Below are positions 1-10,384 of a stretch of DNA of 32,351 bases, piece after piece. Position 1 is the first letter of the stretch. Every line of letters starts with the position of its first letter. The stretch covers positions 1-32,351 of the forward strand of contig JAQXLR010000179.1 of NCBI GenBank assembly GCA_029012225.1, written 5' to 3'. Origin of the DNA: Clostridiales bacterium. GTDB taxonomy: Bacteria; Bacillota; Clostridia; Lachnospirales; Lachnospiraceae. A model generated the notes under the pieces. The model had not been told where the DNA came from. It ran no database searches and was given only the letters and a program-made list of their open reading frames with translations. The position numbers and the translations under genes are program-made.

Positions 1-142
1 TTAAAAAGCGTCCAAACTCCTTTGACTCAAAGACATCGATGTTCTGACAATCCGTCTGCTCTCCAAATAGCTGCTTTTCTACCTTTACCGAAACCTTCAC
101 TGCTTCTGTCTGATAATCTGAAAACCAAAGCTCCACCGGCAT
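1..142 (-). CDS. speE: Spermidine synthase (polyamine aminopropyltransferase), N-terminal fragment; gene continues past the left window edge
   Basis: Minus-strand translation from ATG at 140-142 (or 146-148) gives MPVELWFSDYQTEAVKVSVKVEKQLFGEQTDCQNIDVFESKEFGRFL, matching the SpeE N-terminus; AGGAAAGG ribosome-binding site upstream; lies directly after the decarboxylase stop. Not in the supplied ORF list because it is truncated. Confidence 0.85.
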   Translation of the reverse strand, partial: MPVELWFSDYQTEAVKVSVKVEKQLFGEQTDCQNIDVFESKEFGRFL

Positions 143-157
143 TCCCATCCTTTCCTG

Positions 158-1633
158 TTATTTCCACACTTGCCTTTCATCGGAAAGTACATTTAAGTAC
201 TCTACATTCGGGTCTTCTGTTCCCTGCATAGAGCACCCCTTTTCTTTTGCATAGATAATATACGCAATGATTTCTGCCGAAATCATTTCTCCCGGCGCGA
301 GAATCGGAATCCCCGGCGGATAGCACATTACAAACTCACCGCAGATTTTTCCCTCTGCCTCTCGAATCGGTACGCTCTTTTTCTCGGAATAAAAAGCAGC
401 CTGAGGCGATACAATCACGGTCGGGTTAATATACTCTGTATTTAACATTTTCGATGGGTCTTTTGAGTAAAGACGCTTGATATCAGAGAGCGCTCCCACC
501 AAACGCTCAATATCTTGGATTCTATCCCCGATGGAAATATAGGCAAGGATATTGGCAATATCGCCAAGCTCAATCTGAATGTCATACTCATCACGCAAAA
601 GATCATAGACCTCGATTCCCGCCAGTCCAATATCTCTTGTGTAGACAGAAAGCTTTGTCACATCAAAATCATAGACGCTTCCTCCGTTGATTAAATCCTT
701 GCCGTAGGCATAGTACCCGCCAATCGAATTAATCTCCTCTCTTGCGTACTCTGCCATCTGGCTTACCTTTCGGAAAGAATCTCTTCCGCGAAGCACAAGA
801 TTTCTCCTAGAGATATCAAGACTGGACATCAATAGATAGGAAGCGCTCGTTGTCTGCATCAGGTTGATAATCTGACTCACATACTCCCAGTTGACATTTT
901 TTCCGGTCAAAAGCAGAGAGCTTTGCGTCAGACTTCCTCCCGACTTGTGCATAGACACCGAAGCCATGTCTGCCCCGGCATCCATTGCACAGACGGGAAG
1001 ATTGTCCCCGAAATATAAATGCGTTCCGTGTGCCTCATCTACGAGCACCAGCATCTCATGCGCATGGGCAAGCTTTACAATCGAACGCAAGTCGGAGCAG
1101 ATTCCGTAATAAGTCGGATTGTTAATCAGAACTGCTACGGCTCCCGGATTATCCAAAATGACCCGCTCCACCTCGGACACCTTCATTCCAAGCGAAATTC
1201 CAAGCTTTGTATCGACCTCCGGATTTACATAAACCGGAACTGCACCGCAAAGCACCAGAGAATTAATCACGCTCTTATGCACATTTCTCGGCAGGATAAT
1301 CTTATCTCCGGCACGGCACACCGACAGCACCATGCTCTGGACAGAGGAGGTTGTCCCCCCTACCATGAAAAAAGCATGATCTGCACGAAATGCCTCTGCC
1401 GCCAGCTCCTCTGCCTCCTTGATGACGGAAACCGGATGGCAGAGGTTGTCCAACGGCTTCATGGAGTTTACATCCAGACTGACACATTTTTCTCCCAAAA
1501 GCTCCACAAGCTCAGGATTTCCTCTTCCTCTTTTGTGCCCCGGTACGTCAAAGGGAACGACACGCCGTCTTTTTAATTTTTCCAACGCCTCATAGATTGG
1601 CGCACGCATCTGCGGATTCTTTTCCATGCTCAT
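158..1633 (-). CDS. speA: Orn/Lys/Arg decarboxylase, aminotransferase class I/II fold (probably arginine decarboxylase)
   Basis: 556-aa ORF; likely true start is MSMEKNPQMRAPIYEAL at 1633. Contains PFDVPGHKRG, the VLVDEAHGTHLYF region and the PLP-lysine region SMHKSGGSLTQSS. Confidence 0.88.
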   Translation of the reverse strand: MSMEKNPQMRAPIYEALEKLKRRRVVPFDVPGHKRGRGNPELVELLGEKCVSLDVNSMKPLDNLCHPVSVIKEAEELAAEAFRADHAFFMVGGTTSSVQSMVLSVCRAGDKIILPRNVHKSVINSLVLCGAVPVYVNPEVDTKLGISLGMKVSEVERVILDNPGAVAVLINNPTYYGICSDLRSIVKLAHAHEMLVLVDEAHGTHLYFGDNLPVCAMDAGADMASVSMHKSGGSLTQSSLLLTGKNVNWEYVSQIINLMQTTSASYLLMSSLDISRRNLVLRGRDSFRKVSQMAEYAREEINSIGGYYAYGKDLINGGSVYDFDVTKLSVYTRDIGLAGIEVYDLLRDEYDIQIELGDIANILAYISIGDRIQDIERLVGALSDIKRLYSKDPSKMLNTEYINPTVIVSPQAAFYSEKKSVPIREAEGKICGEFVMCYPPGIPILAPGEMISAEIIAYIIYAKEKGCSMQGTEDPNVEYLNVLSDERQVWK

Positions 1634-1685
1634 TTCCTTTCCGGTCTTTATCACCAGATATTGCGACACCCTGCCAACGCAAAAC

Positions 1686-1797
1686 GTATCTAATAACGTA
1701 CAATCATACACAGGACTGTGGCACTTTTGCAACGCAAAAGTGTATATAGTAACATACAATAATACACAGAACTGTGGCACTTTTGCGTTGTAAAATC
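1686..1797. repeat. Two tandem ~56-bp imperfect direct repeats, each with a CACTTTTGC-type arm
   Basis: 1686 gtatctaataacgtacaatcatacacaggactgtggcacttttgcaacgcaaaagt and 1742 gtatatagtaacatacaataatacacagaactgtggcacttttgcgttgtaaaatc align over 56 nt with about 9 mismatches. Confidence 0.85.
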
Positions 1798-1801
1798 GTG
1801 T

Positions 1802-1837
1802 AAAAAAAAGACAGGTGCATAATATCACCTGTCTTTT
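1802..1837 (-). terminator. Rho-independent terminator (stem usable on both strands)
   Basis: AAAAGACAGGTG-cataatat-CACCTGTCTTTT, 12-bp stem, flanked on the minus strand by a run of T (aaaaaaaa at 1802-1809). Confidence 0.75.
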
Positions 1838-2176
1838 CTATCGTCATAGTCATACGTTTTGTATCTTCAACTGCGAGCTGCAGTTGCATATTGCAAAAAC
1901 TATTCCAGAGTCTCTCGTCGGCTTTCGCCAGCAAATATTTGCTATTACTACTCTTTATTGACCGTTTCACAAGTGATCACTTATAAAATTTGAGCTTCTA
2001 ACTCAATCAATAACGTGGCTCCTTCACCACAATCGGCAGCTGCCCCGCCTGTCCGTATGGGCTTAACCAATTTCTTGGTGGGCAAATATTTGCATGAAAA
2101 CAGTTTTGCATTCATGTGAATTGAATATAACATAGGTACTTAAAAATTGCAATCCTTTTTTCGATTCGCTCCCAAA

Positions 2177-3007
2177 CTATCCTTCTGTCCATTCGCGTAC
2201 CAATGCAATCTCTCTCTGATACCCCGCATCATCATTCGGTGTCTCCAGAATAAACGGCTTCCCCTGCAGCAGCGGATGCGTTGCTACCCGGCGCATTCCT
2301 TCAAGTCCGATGTGCCCCTCGCCGATTCTTGCGTGCCGATCCTTATGCGCACCACAGGGATTCATGCTGTCATTAAAGTGAATCGCAGAAAGCCTCTCCA
2401 ATCCAATGACCCGGTCAAACTCCTCTAAGACCTCATCCAGATGATTTACAATATCATAGCCTCCGTCCCACACATGACAGGTATCCAGACAGACCCCCAT
2501 TTTCTCCTGAAGCTCTACGCGGTCTAAAATCGCTCGAAGTTCCTCAAAGCGACTTCCCACCTCGCTCCCCTTTCCTGCCATCGTCTCTAAAAGTACAGTT
2601 GTGCTCTGCTCGGGCTTTAGTACTCCATTTAACGCCTCTGCAATCAGGGCGATTCCCGTCTCCACTCCCTGTCCCACATGAGAGCCGGGATGGAAATTAT
2701 AATAATTGTTTGGCGTATACTCCATACGCAGCAAATCATCGGTTATCATCTCCAGAGAAAACCTTCTGACATCCTCCTTTGCCGCACACAGGTTCATTGT
2801 GTAGGGGGCATGCGCCACCAGCCGCCCAAACTGATGCTCCTTTGTCAATTCAAGCATCTTCTCTACGTCCTTTGGAATGATTTCCTTTGCACTGCCGCCT
2901 CTTGGATTCCTCGTAAAAAAGGCAAAGGTATTCGCTCCCAGCTTTACTGCTTCCTTTCCCATGGCCGAAAAGCCCTTCGAGGTTGACAAATGGTTTCCGA
3001 TATACAT
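2177..3007 (-). CDS. nfo: Endonuclease IV (deoxyribonuclease IV)
   Basis: 276 aa; [64 protein letters not shown] motifs of the AP endonuclease 2 family. Confidence 0.95.
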   Translation of the reverse strand: MYIGNHLSTSKGFSAMGKEAVKLGANTFAFFTRNPRGGSAKEIIPKDVEKMLELTKEHQFGRLVAHAPYTMNLCAAKEDVRRFSLEMITDDLLRMEYTPNNYYNFHPGSHVGQGVETGIALIAEALNGVLKPEQSTTVLLETMAGKGSEVGSRFEELRAILDRVELQEKMGVCLDTCHVWDGGYDIVNHLDEVLEEFDRVIGLERLSAIHFNDSMNPCGAHKDRHARIGEGHIGLEGMRRVATHPLLQGKPFILETPNDDAGYQREIALVREWTEG

Positions 3008-3065
3008 TCTAGCGTTTCCTTTCTTTCCTTCTTCTGCCAGTCCTTCTTTGTCAATCTATATTTAT

Positions 3066-5030
3066 TTAATCCATATTAATTTTTTCTATCAGCTCGCCCT
3101 CACGGTACGCACAGAGCAGTGCCTCCAAATCTTTTATCGTCTCCTTTAAGGCATTTCCCACATCTGTATCCGCCACCGTCTTGCGCCTTACCACATGCTG
3201 CACCAGCACCGTATGGGAAACAATATCGCTTCCCTCCTGCACCGCCTTATCCACCGACTCAAACGGCTCATGTGCCGCAAGAAGCAGACCATAGGAATTA
3301 TACACAAGCGTGTAGCCTGCAATTCCCGTTTTTGTCTGGTAGGCCTTGGAAAAGCCACCATCGATAATCAACAGCTTTCCGTTACATTTTATCGGAGACT
3401 CCCCGCGTTTTGCCTCAACCGGAATATGTCCATTGATAATATGTGCCTCCGATCCGCTAAGACCAAACTCCTCCAAAATCGCATTTACAATGTCCTCACG
3501 ATCCAGCAGCCGATAATAGGGGTTCTTCGGCTCCTCATGCGTCTTTTTGTCAGCAATAAAATAACGCTCAAACGTCGTCATCTTATCCTTTCCAAACACC
3601 GGAGAATTTTGATTCTCCCAAATGAACCAAAGCGTATCCAGTCCCTTTTTCTTTTCCTCCAAATCAATGGAATAGTAGCCCTTTCTTGCATAATGCTCCA
3701 GCACATCATACAACTCCTTGCCGGCATAAGTTTTTCCGAACACCTCCACCCTGGCAAAAGTTCCATCCTCATTTAACGGAACACAGCCATGATAGAGCAG
3801 ATTCCCATTGTATACCTTATATAAGCTTCCCTGCGTAAACAAAAAGCGAATCTGGCGCTGAAGCTTTTCGCAGTTGATAAACGCCATCGTCAGACGCTCC
3901 ATCACATCTGCCTCCTCCGGCGAGAGGGCATAGGGATTTTCCCAGTCTATCGTTGGAAACGCGGTGTCACGCAGCGGATAGTTGACTCCCTCCACCGTGA
4001 CCGTGCCCTGCTTGATATCAATCTTATCCAAAAGGAGTCTTTCGTCCATCTTGTATTCCGGATGGCTCTTAATCAGCTGTCCCTCCAGCTTAAACTGAAT
4101 GATAGCGATCGCTTTGTGCATCTTCTCGTCCAGCATCGCATCCCGCACATCATATTCATCCTCCCTGTAGTCCAGCTTAAAGCATTCGCAGGGATCCTTG
4201 TCGTAATAATTCATGGCCAGTCTTGCCAGAGGAACAAGGTTGATGCCGTAGCTGTCCTCCAAAAGGTTTAGATTCCCATATTTCGCCGAAATACGAATGA
4301 CGTTGCAGATACACGCCTGATTTCCTGCTGCCGCTCCCATCCACATAACATCGTGATTTCCCCACTGAATATCAACGGAATGGTATGCCATCAAGGTATC
4401 CATAACAAGATTTGGATAAGGCCCTCTGTCAAAAATATCTCCGACCACATGCAGATGATCCACGACAAGGCGGCGAATCAGGTTGCAAAATGCAATTACC
4501 AGCTCCGCAGCCCTTCCCGTTCCTATGACAGAATGTATAATCTCATTATAATATGCTTCCTGATCCGATAAGTCCGGCCTTCCGGTCAAAAGCTCCTCAA
4601 TGACATAGGCAAAATCCTTCGGCAGAGCCTTTCGCACCTTTGAGCGTGTATATTTTGAGGATGCACTCTTACAGATGCGAATCAGCCGATACAAGGAAAC
4701 CTTATACCAGTCTTCGATATTCTCCTCCGTTTTTAACACCTGCTCCATCTTTTGCTCGGGATAATAGATGAGCGTCGCCATTGCTTTTTTCTCTGCCACG
4801 CTGATGGCATTGCCAAATTCATCCTCTATCTTTCGCTTAATTGCACCGGAGCCGTTTTTTAACACATGCAAAAACTGGTCATACTCTCCATGAATGTCTG
4901 TAATAAAATGCTCCGTTCCCTTCGGAAGGCTTAAAATTGCCTGCAAATTAATAATCTCTGTCGCTGCGGCCGCTACCGTCGGATACTGATTCGACAGACT
5001 CTTTAAATAGCGTAAATCCTGCTTCTCCAT
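3066..5030 (-). CDS. fbp: Fructose-1,6-bisphosphatase class 3
   Basis: 654 aa; TDIHGEYDQF, GDIFDRGPYP, QWGNHDVMWMGA, NGHIPVEAKRGESPIKCNGKLLIIDGGFSKAYQTKTGIAGYTL characteristic of class-3 FBPase. Confidence 0.95.
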   Translation of the reverse strand: MEKQDLRYLKSLSNQYPTVAAAATEIINLQAILSLPKGTEHFITDIHGEYDQFLHVLKNGSGAIKRKIEDEFGNAISVAEKKAMATLIYYPEQKMEQVLKTEENIEDWYKVSLYRLIRICKSASSKYTRSKVRKALPKDFAYVIEELLTGRPDLSDQEAYYNEIIHSVIGTGRAAELVIAFCNLIRRLVVDHLHVVGDIFDRGPYPNLVMDTLMAYHSVDIQWGNHDVMWMGAAAGNQACICNVIRISAKYGNLNLLEDSYGINLVPLARLAMNYYDKDPCECFKLDYREDEYDVRDAMLDEKMHKAIAIIQFKLEGQLIKSHPEYKMDERLLLDKIDIKQGTVTVEGVNYPLRDTAFPTIDWENPYALSPEEADVMERLTMAFINCEKLQRQIRFLFTQGSLYKVYNGNLLYHGCVPLNEDGTFARVEVFGKTYAGKELYDVLEHYARKGYYSIDLEEKKKGLDTLWFIWENQNSPVFGKDKMTTFERYFIADKKTHEEPKNPYYRLLDREDIVNAILEEFGLSGSEAHIINGHIPVEAKRGESPIKCNGKLLIIDGGFSKAYQTKTGIAGYTLVYNSYGLLLAAHEPFESVDKAVQEGSDIVSHTVLVQHVVRRKTVADTDVGNALKETIKDLEALLCAYREGELIEKINMD

Positions 5031-5092
5031 CGCATTTCCTCCACTGTATCATAGTCGTGTATTCCATCCTGCTTCCATGTTTCACTCCATTC

Positions 5093-5857
5093 TTATACTG
5101 TCTCTTTCATTACGTCACTCATATCATACATTCCTGCAGGCTTTCCTGCAAGGAATTTCGCAGCCTCGATTGCTCCTTTTGCAAAAACATTTCTGGAATA
5201 TGCCGTATGCTCAAACGTAATGACCTCGTCCAAGCCTGCAAAAATAACCTCATGCTCCCCTACAATACTGCCTCCTCGCACGGTTGAAATGCCAATCTCA
5301 TATCGGTCTCTCTTTTTTCTCTCAAGGCTTCTGTCGTATTTATAAGTATAGACATTAGAAAGCGCTTCGTTCATCGAGTCTGCCAGCGCAAGTGCCGTAC
5401 CGCTTGGCGCATCAAGCTTTTGATTGTGATGCTTTTCCACAATCTCCATATCATAGCCTGCCGGCGCAAGAATGGCCGCCGCCTTCTTTAAAAGCGAAAG
5501 CAGCAGATTGATTCCCATAGACATATTCGCAGATTTTAGCACCGCTGTCTTTTCAGCCGTCGCCTTTACCCTCTTAAGCTGCTCCTCCTCTAAGCCTGTT
5601 GTGCAGAGCACGACCGGTATTTGCTTGTCCGCACAATACACAAGCAAATCATCGACTGCCTTCGCGTTGGAAAAGTCAATCACCACATCGGCCTTTACAT
5701 CGCAGACTGAAATATTGGGAAAAACAGGATAATCATTTTGGATTCCGTCATAGAAATCAATTCCTGCCACAATCTCCATCCCCGTTTCCTCTTTGCAAAT
5801 TTCGGTAACCACCCGTCCCATCTTTCCATTGCATCCATGCAGCATCACTTTTATCAT
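5093..5857 (-). CDS. dapB: 4-hydroxy-tetrahydrodipicolinate reductase
   Basis: Start MIKVMLHGCNGKMGRVV at 5857; EKHHNQKLDAPSGTA motif. Confidence 0.95.
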   Translation of the reverse strand: MIKVMLHGCNGKMGRVVTEICKEETGMEIVAGIDFYDGIQNDYPVFPNISVCDVKADVVIDFSNAKAVDDLLVYCADKQIPVVLCTTGLEEEQLKRVKATAEKTAVLKSANMSMGINLLLSLLKKAAAILAPAGYDMEIVEKHHNQKLDAPSGTALALADSMNEALSNVYTYKYDRSLERKKRDRYEIGISTVRGGSIVGEHEVIFAGLDEVITFEHTAYSRNVFAKGAIEAAKFLAGKPAGMYDMSDVMKETV

Positions 5858-5893
5858 ATCTGTTTCTTTGTCCTTTCTCTCACAAAATAGTTT

Positions 5894-5932
5894 AGGTAAT
5901 TGCAAAATCTTGATTTCATTTTACAATTACCT
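5894..5932. other. Inverted repeat / RNA hairpin between dapA and dapB
   Basis: aggtaattgcaaaat-cttgatttc-attttacaattacct: 15-bp stem with one wobble; no T-run on the minus strand. Confidence 0.7.
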
Positions 5933-5954
5933 ATTCTTCCTCTCTCATGCCACT

Positions 5955-6839
5955 TTACAAAAGTCCATATTCCTTCATGGCTTTTTTCAATTTTGTCACA
6001 TTCGCCTCCGTCATTTCTGTCAAGGGCGCCCGGAGCGGTCCCACCTCTTTTCCCATTATGTTTAAGGCAGCCTTTACGGGAATCGGATTGACCTCGCAAA
6101 ACAACGCCTCAATCAGTGGCTGTGCCGCAAGCTGCAGCTGCAATGCTTTTTGCGTATTGCCCTGCAAAAAGCTCATGCACATCTGATGCACCGTCTTCGG
6201 CTCTATGTTTGCCCATACAGAAATCACTCCAACCGCACCAAGCGCCATAAGCGGCACAACGATGCCATCCTCACCGGAATAATAATCCAGCTTTCCGTCC
6301 GTTAAGTACAGTGTTCGAGTCGCCTGTGCGATATTCCCTGTTGCATCTTTCATAGCCACAACGTTTGGTGCTTTTTTACATATCGTTGCAACAGTTTCCG
6401 GCAAAATATTGCATCCTGTTCTTCCGGGAACATTGTACAGAATAATCGGAATTTTTACAGACTCTGCAATGTCTGTATAATACCGAACCAGCCCCTCCTG
6501 CGTTGCCTTATTGTAATACGGTGTGACAGCCAACAGTCCATCGGCTCCCGCTGCCTGTGCCTCTTGTGACAGGTGAATCGCCTCTCTGGTACAGTTTGAG
6601 CCCGTTCCTGCTACTACCGGAACACGGTGCTTCGTAAATTCCACAGCTGCCGCAATGACCTTGATGTGCTCCTCTGTCGTCAGCGTTGAGCTCTCTCCCG
6701 TCGTTCCCGTGATGACGATGCAGTCTGTTCCCTCATCGATCTGCCAGCAAATCAGCTCCTCCAGCTTCTCGTAATTTACCTCTTCGTTGTTTTTCATGGG
6801 TGTAACGATTGCTACACCGGATCCCTTAAAAATAGCCAT
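5955..6839 (-). CDS. dapA: 4-hydroxy-tetrahydrodipicolinate synthase
   Basis: 294 aa; GTTGESSTL, LYNVPGRTG, AMKDATGN, YYSGEDG motifs. Confidence 0.96.
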   Translation of the reverse strand: MAIFKGSGVAIVTPMKNNEEVNYEKLEELICWQIDEGTDCIVITGTTGESSTLTTEEHIKVIAAAVEFTKHRVPVVAGTGSNCTREAIHLSQEAQAAGADGLLAVTPYYNKATQEGLVRYYTDIAESVKIPIILYNVPGRTGCNILPETVATICKKAPNVVAMKDATGNIAQATRTLYLTDGKLDYYSGEDGIVVPLMALGAVGVISVWANIEPKTVHQMCMSFLQGNTQKALQLQLAAQPLIEALFCEVNPIPVKAALNIMGKEVGPLRAPLTEMTEANVTKLKKAMKEYGLL

Positions 6840-7077
6840 CTTAAATCCTCCTAACCCTATGATACGCTTTCCGTCGGTTTCGGTGTCTTTGTTTTACAGC
6901 AAATTGTGTAAATTTCTTCGGAATAAAGTGAACAAGCCCACTTAAGCTCCCTCTCCTCCGCACGCCTAGAGGAATTGCAACCTTTCGCGCCGGGCGGTAA
7001 CACAAAGCGTTTGCTTGCGTTCTGCAAGGTGTGCTTCCTTTGCAGCGCGTTTTGTGATACAAGAACTTCCCATATCA

Positions 7078-7104
7078 CAAAAACCGGCTCTAAGATGAGC
7101 CGGT
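7078..7104 (-). terminator. Intrinsic terminator of the lysine riboswitch
   Basis: Minus strand ACCGGCTCATCTTAGAGCCGGTTTTTG directly 3' of the lysine aptamer. Confidence 0.85.
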
Positions 7105-7149
7105 CAGACTATTTGAAAAGAATCCATTTTTCGCACGAATGCCTTACAA

Positions 7150-7318
7150 TCTGATAGCTCCCCATCTTATTCCGATGACAGTCATAAGGTTCTTCACCTT
7201 ATGCCCAAGCAATATACCAACAGGAGTATATCCTTTCGGCGTCCTTTCCTTTTGCTCCCCTTCTCCTGTGCCTGTCACATCCGGAAAGCTACTCTTAAAG
7301 CACGCAACCTCTACCATT
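7150..7318 (-). ncRNA. Lysine riboswitch (L box) upstream of dapA
   Basis: Minus strand GGTAGAGGTTGCGTGCTTTAAGAGTA...AGGGGAGC...GCCGAAAGG...TTGCTTGGGCATAAGG...TATGACTGTCATCGGAATAAGATGGGGAGCTATC matches L-box conserved segments (e.g. B. subtilis lysC leader). Confidence 0.92.
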
Positions 7319-7362
7319 TATTATGTAATTTTTTTCATTCTAGCACCAATCTTGTACGATTG

Positions 7363-7989
7363 TCAATCTAAAAAGTCTATTTTACTAACAGAAACTTCAT
7401 ATGCCACTCTTTTCTCCGTCTCCGTTTCCGATAGCTTTTTGACATATTCCCGGCTCTGAATCCTTCCCCAGACTGCCACATGACCGCCCACCTCAAAGCC
7501 TGATGCAAACCGTGCATTTCTTCCCCAACAGATGCAGGGTATATAATCCGATTTTCCATAAGACCGATTGACGGCAATCAGCAAATCGGCAATCTCCCTT
7601 CCCAGCGGAGTCTTTCGATAAATCGGCTCTTTGCAGATGTAGCCATCCAGATAGATCTGATTGCTTTTTATTTCCTCGTCAATCTCATCTAAAAACGCAA
7701 GCTCTCTTACAAATACCGACAGCACAAGTCGGTTCTTTTTTTCCTCATGACGATTGAAGGAGCGGAACTGACCTGTCACATAAATATTTTGCCCGACATA
7801 ATCCTCATTCACATCAATCAGCCGTTCTGAAATCATAAGCGGTATGTAGTCCAGATAATTACTGAGGCGATTGACCGCAACATCGACCATGTAGAATCCC
7901 TCTCCGTATACCTCGTGACTGAATTTGAAGTCAGAAACAATTTCTCCTACAATTGACACCTGGTTGTTTTCAAAAATTTTATCTGCCAT
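7363..7989 (-). CDS. Single-stranded DNA-binding protein (OB fold, two-segment variant)
   Basis: Start MADKIFENNQVSIVGEIVSDFKFSHEVYGEGFYMVDV at 7989; SSB-like KSDYIPCICWGRNARFASGFEVGGHVAVWGRIQSREY. Confidence 0.8.
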   Translation of the reverse strand: MADKIFENNQVSIVGEIVSDFKFSHEVYGEGFYMVDVAVNRLSNYLDYIPLMISERLIDVNEDYVGQNIYVTGQFRSFNRHEEKKNRLVLSVFVRELAFLDEIDEEIKSNQIYLDGYICKEPIYRKTPLGREIADLLIAVNRSYGKSDYIPCICWGRNARFASGFEVGGHVAVWGRIQSREYVKKLSETETEKRVAYEVSVSKIDFLD

Positions 7990-8239
7990 GAATTTTTCTC
8001 CCTTCCTCTTCGCCGCACATATGCGTCTGCCTGACACACTAGTTTTACCACCGGATACCCCCAAAATTTTCGTATAATCTGTCGATAATAACAGGAATGT
8101 ATTGACGAATTTTGGCACATTACAGGGGTAAAATGCCAAAGGAGCATACGAAAAGGCAGCATTGTGCAGTTGCACAAAATATGGCAGATGCGTTTGACTC
8201 ATAAAAGAAACCTGCAAAAACCCAAAAGAAGCTTTGTAC

Positions 8240-8268
8240 TTGCACATCGCAGAAAATATGTTAGAATA
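8240..8268 (+). promoter_or_regulatory. Candidate sigma-A promoter for typA
   Basis: TTGCAC, about 16-17 nt, TAGAAT followed by a hairpin leader AGAGTCGGCA...TGCCGACTCT (8270-8304). Confidence 0.5.
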
Positions 8269-8375
8269 TAGAGTCGGCACTGACACGATGGCAATGCCGA
8301 CTCTTTTGAGGGATGCGATCAAACATTTTGCAAAAACACAAGAAACACAATAAATAAGAAAGTGAGATTTTTCAT

Positions 8376-10211
8376 ATGAAAGCAAAGCGTGAGGATGTCC
8401 GCAACATAGCAATTATCGCCCATGTAGACCACGGAAAGACTACGTTAGTAGATGAGCTGTTAAAGCAAAGCGGCGTATTCCGCGAAAATCAGACCGTACA
8501 GGAGCGTGTCATGGATTCCAACGATATTGAGCGAGAGCGCGGTATTACCATTCTCTCTAAAAACACAGCCATTACCTATAAGGGCGTTAAAATCAATGTG
8601 ATTGACACCCCCGGACATGCCGATTTTGGCGGAGAGGTCGAGCGTGTTTTAAAAATGGTAAACGGTGTCATCCTCGTGGTAGACGCCTTTGAGGGCGTAA
8701 TGCCTCAAACAAAGTTTGTACTCATGAAGGCTTTGGAGCTTTCGCTTCCCGTTGTTGTCTGCTTAAATAAGGTAGACAGACCGGAGGCACGTCCCAACGA
8801 GGTCGTAGACGAGGTATTGGAGCTCTTTCTGGATTTGGATGCCTCCGACGAGCAGCTCGACTGTCCGTTTTTGTTTGCATCTGCAAGAGATGGCTATGCA
8901 GTGCGCGAAATCGGAGATTTAATTAACAACAAAAAAGACATGGTTCCTCTTTTTGAGACGATTCTCTCCTACATTCCTGCACCGGAGGGAGACCCGGAGG
9001 CGAACACACAGGTCTTAATCAGCACCATTGATTACAATGAATACGTCGGCCGTATCGGAATCGGAAAAGTGGACAACGGTCTTCTTAAGGTCAATCAGGA
9101 GGCAGTGGTTGTCAATTACTATGAACCCGAAAAACAAAAGCGCGTGCGTATCAGCAAATTATATGAATTTGACGGGTTGACAAAGGTGGATGTGACAGAG
9201 GCAGGCATCGGCTCTATCGTGGCAATTTCGGGCATTTCCGACATTCACATCGGAGACACCATCTGCGCTCCCGAGGAACCGGTGGCCATTCCGTTCCAAA
9301 AGATTTCCGAACCGACGCTTGCCATGAATTTTATCGTCAACGACAGTCCTCTCGCCGGTCAGGAGGGAAAATTTGTCACCTCACGCCACCTAAGAGATCG
9401 CCTGTTCCGTGAGTTAAATACCGATGTTTCGCTCCGTGTAGAGGAGACAGACAGTCCGGATTCCTATAAGGTATCGGGGCGAGGTGAGCTTCACCTGTCC
9501 GTATTGATTGAAAATATGAGAAGGGAAGGCTATGAGTTTGCCGTCAGCAAGGCTGAGGTGCTTTATCACACTGATGAAAACGGTAAGAAAACAGAGCCGA
9601 TGGAGCTGGCTTATATTGATGTGCCAGATGAATTTACGGGAGCCGTCATTGAAAAGCTTAGCCAGCGAAAAGGCGAGATGACAAATATGCGTCCGATTAC
9701 CGGAGGGTACACACGATTGGAGTTTCACATCCCCTCCCGTGGTCTCATCGGCTATCGCGGAGAGTTTTTAACGGATACCAGAGGGCATGGAATCATCAAT
9801 ACGATTTTTAACGGCTATGCCCCCTATCGGGGAGAGATTGCCTATCGCAAGCTTGGCTCTCTCATCGCCTTTGAATCGGGCGAGGCAGTGACCTATGGGC
9901 TTTTCTCCGCTCAGGATCGCGGCTCCCTTTTTATTCGTCCCGGTGAAAAGGTCTATGCCGGCATGGTCATCGGCGCCTCCTCACGCGCGGAGGATATTGA
10001 GTTGAATGTCTGCAAGAAAAAGCACTTAACCAACACCCGCTCCTCCTCTGCCGATGAAGCTCTGACGCTGGTTCCTCCCAGAATCCTAAGTCTGGAGCAG
10101 GCGCTTGACTTTATTGATGTAGATGAGCTGCTTGAGGTTACGCCGGAGAGTCTGCGCATCCGAAAGCGGATTTTGGATCCGACGCTGCGCAAGCGTGCCG
10201 CAAAAAAATAG
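8376..10211 (+). CDS. typA: Translational GTPase TypA/BipA
   Basis: 611 aa; [43 protein letters not shown]-terminal [18 protein letters not shown]. Confidence 0.97.
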   Translation: MKAKREDVRNIAIIAHVDHGKTTLVDELLKQSGVFRENQTVQERVMDSNDIERERGITILSKNTAITYKGVKINVIDTPGHADFGGEVERVLKMVNGVILVVDAFEGVMPQTKFVLMKALELSLPVVVCLNKVDRPEARPNEVVDEVLELFLDLDASDEQLDCPFLFASARDGYAVREIGDLINNKKDMVPLFETILSYIPAPEGDPEANTQVLISTIDYNEYVGRIGIGKVDNGLLKVNQEAVVVNYYEPEKQKRVRISKLYEFDGLTKVDVTEAGIGSIVAISGISDIHIGDTICAPEEPVAIPFQKISEPTLAMNFIVNDSPLAGQEGKFVTSRHLRDRLFRELNTDVSLRVEETDSPDSYKVSGRGELHLSVLIENMRREGYEFAVSKAEVLYHTDENGKKTEPMELAYIDVPDEFTGAVIEKLSQRKGEMTNMRPITGGYTRLEFHIPSRGLIGYRGEFLTDTRGHGIINTIFNGYAPYRGEIAYRKLGSLIAFESGEAVTYGLFSAQDRGSLFIRPGEKVYAGMVIGASSRAEDIELNVCKKKHLTNTRSSSADEALTLVPPRILSLEQALDFIDVDELLEVTPESLRIRKRILDPTLRKRAAKK

Positions 10212-10384
10212 AAAACAGGAAAGGCACTTGGCAATACGCCAGGTGTCATTTCGTTAATTTCAAAATTGTTACGTTAAGGGATAAATCTTCGGATTTGTCC
10301 CCTTGGCAACAAGTTCTCTGATTTTTTCTTCCGTGCGGTATTCTTTTTTGCCACAGCCTTCCTTTCCGTTCAAAGCAGATCTTA

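Noticed and set aside
22-231. Plus-strand 69-aa ORF at the window start
   Set aside because: It lies antisense to the start of speE and has no SD or recognisable protein features.
1019-1576. Plus-strand 185-aa ORF and other plus-strand ORFs across fbp, dapA and the phage genes
   Set aside because: All are antisense shadows of well-supported minus-strand genes; no ribosome-binding sites or family motifs.
9414-9728. Minus-strand 104-aa ORF inside typA
   Set aside because: Shadow ORF of the conserved GTPase gene.
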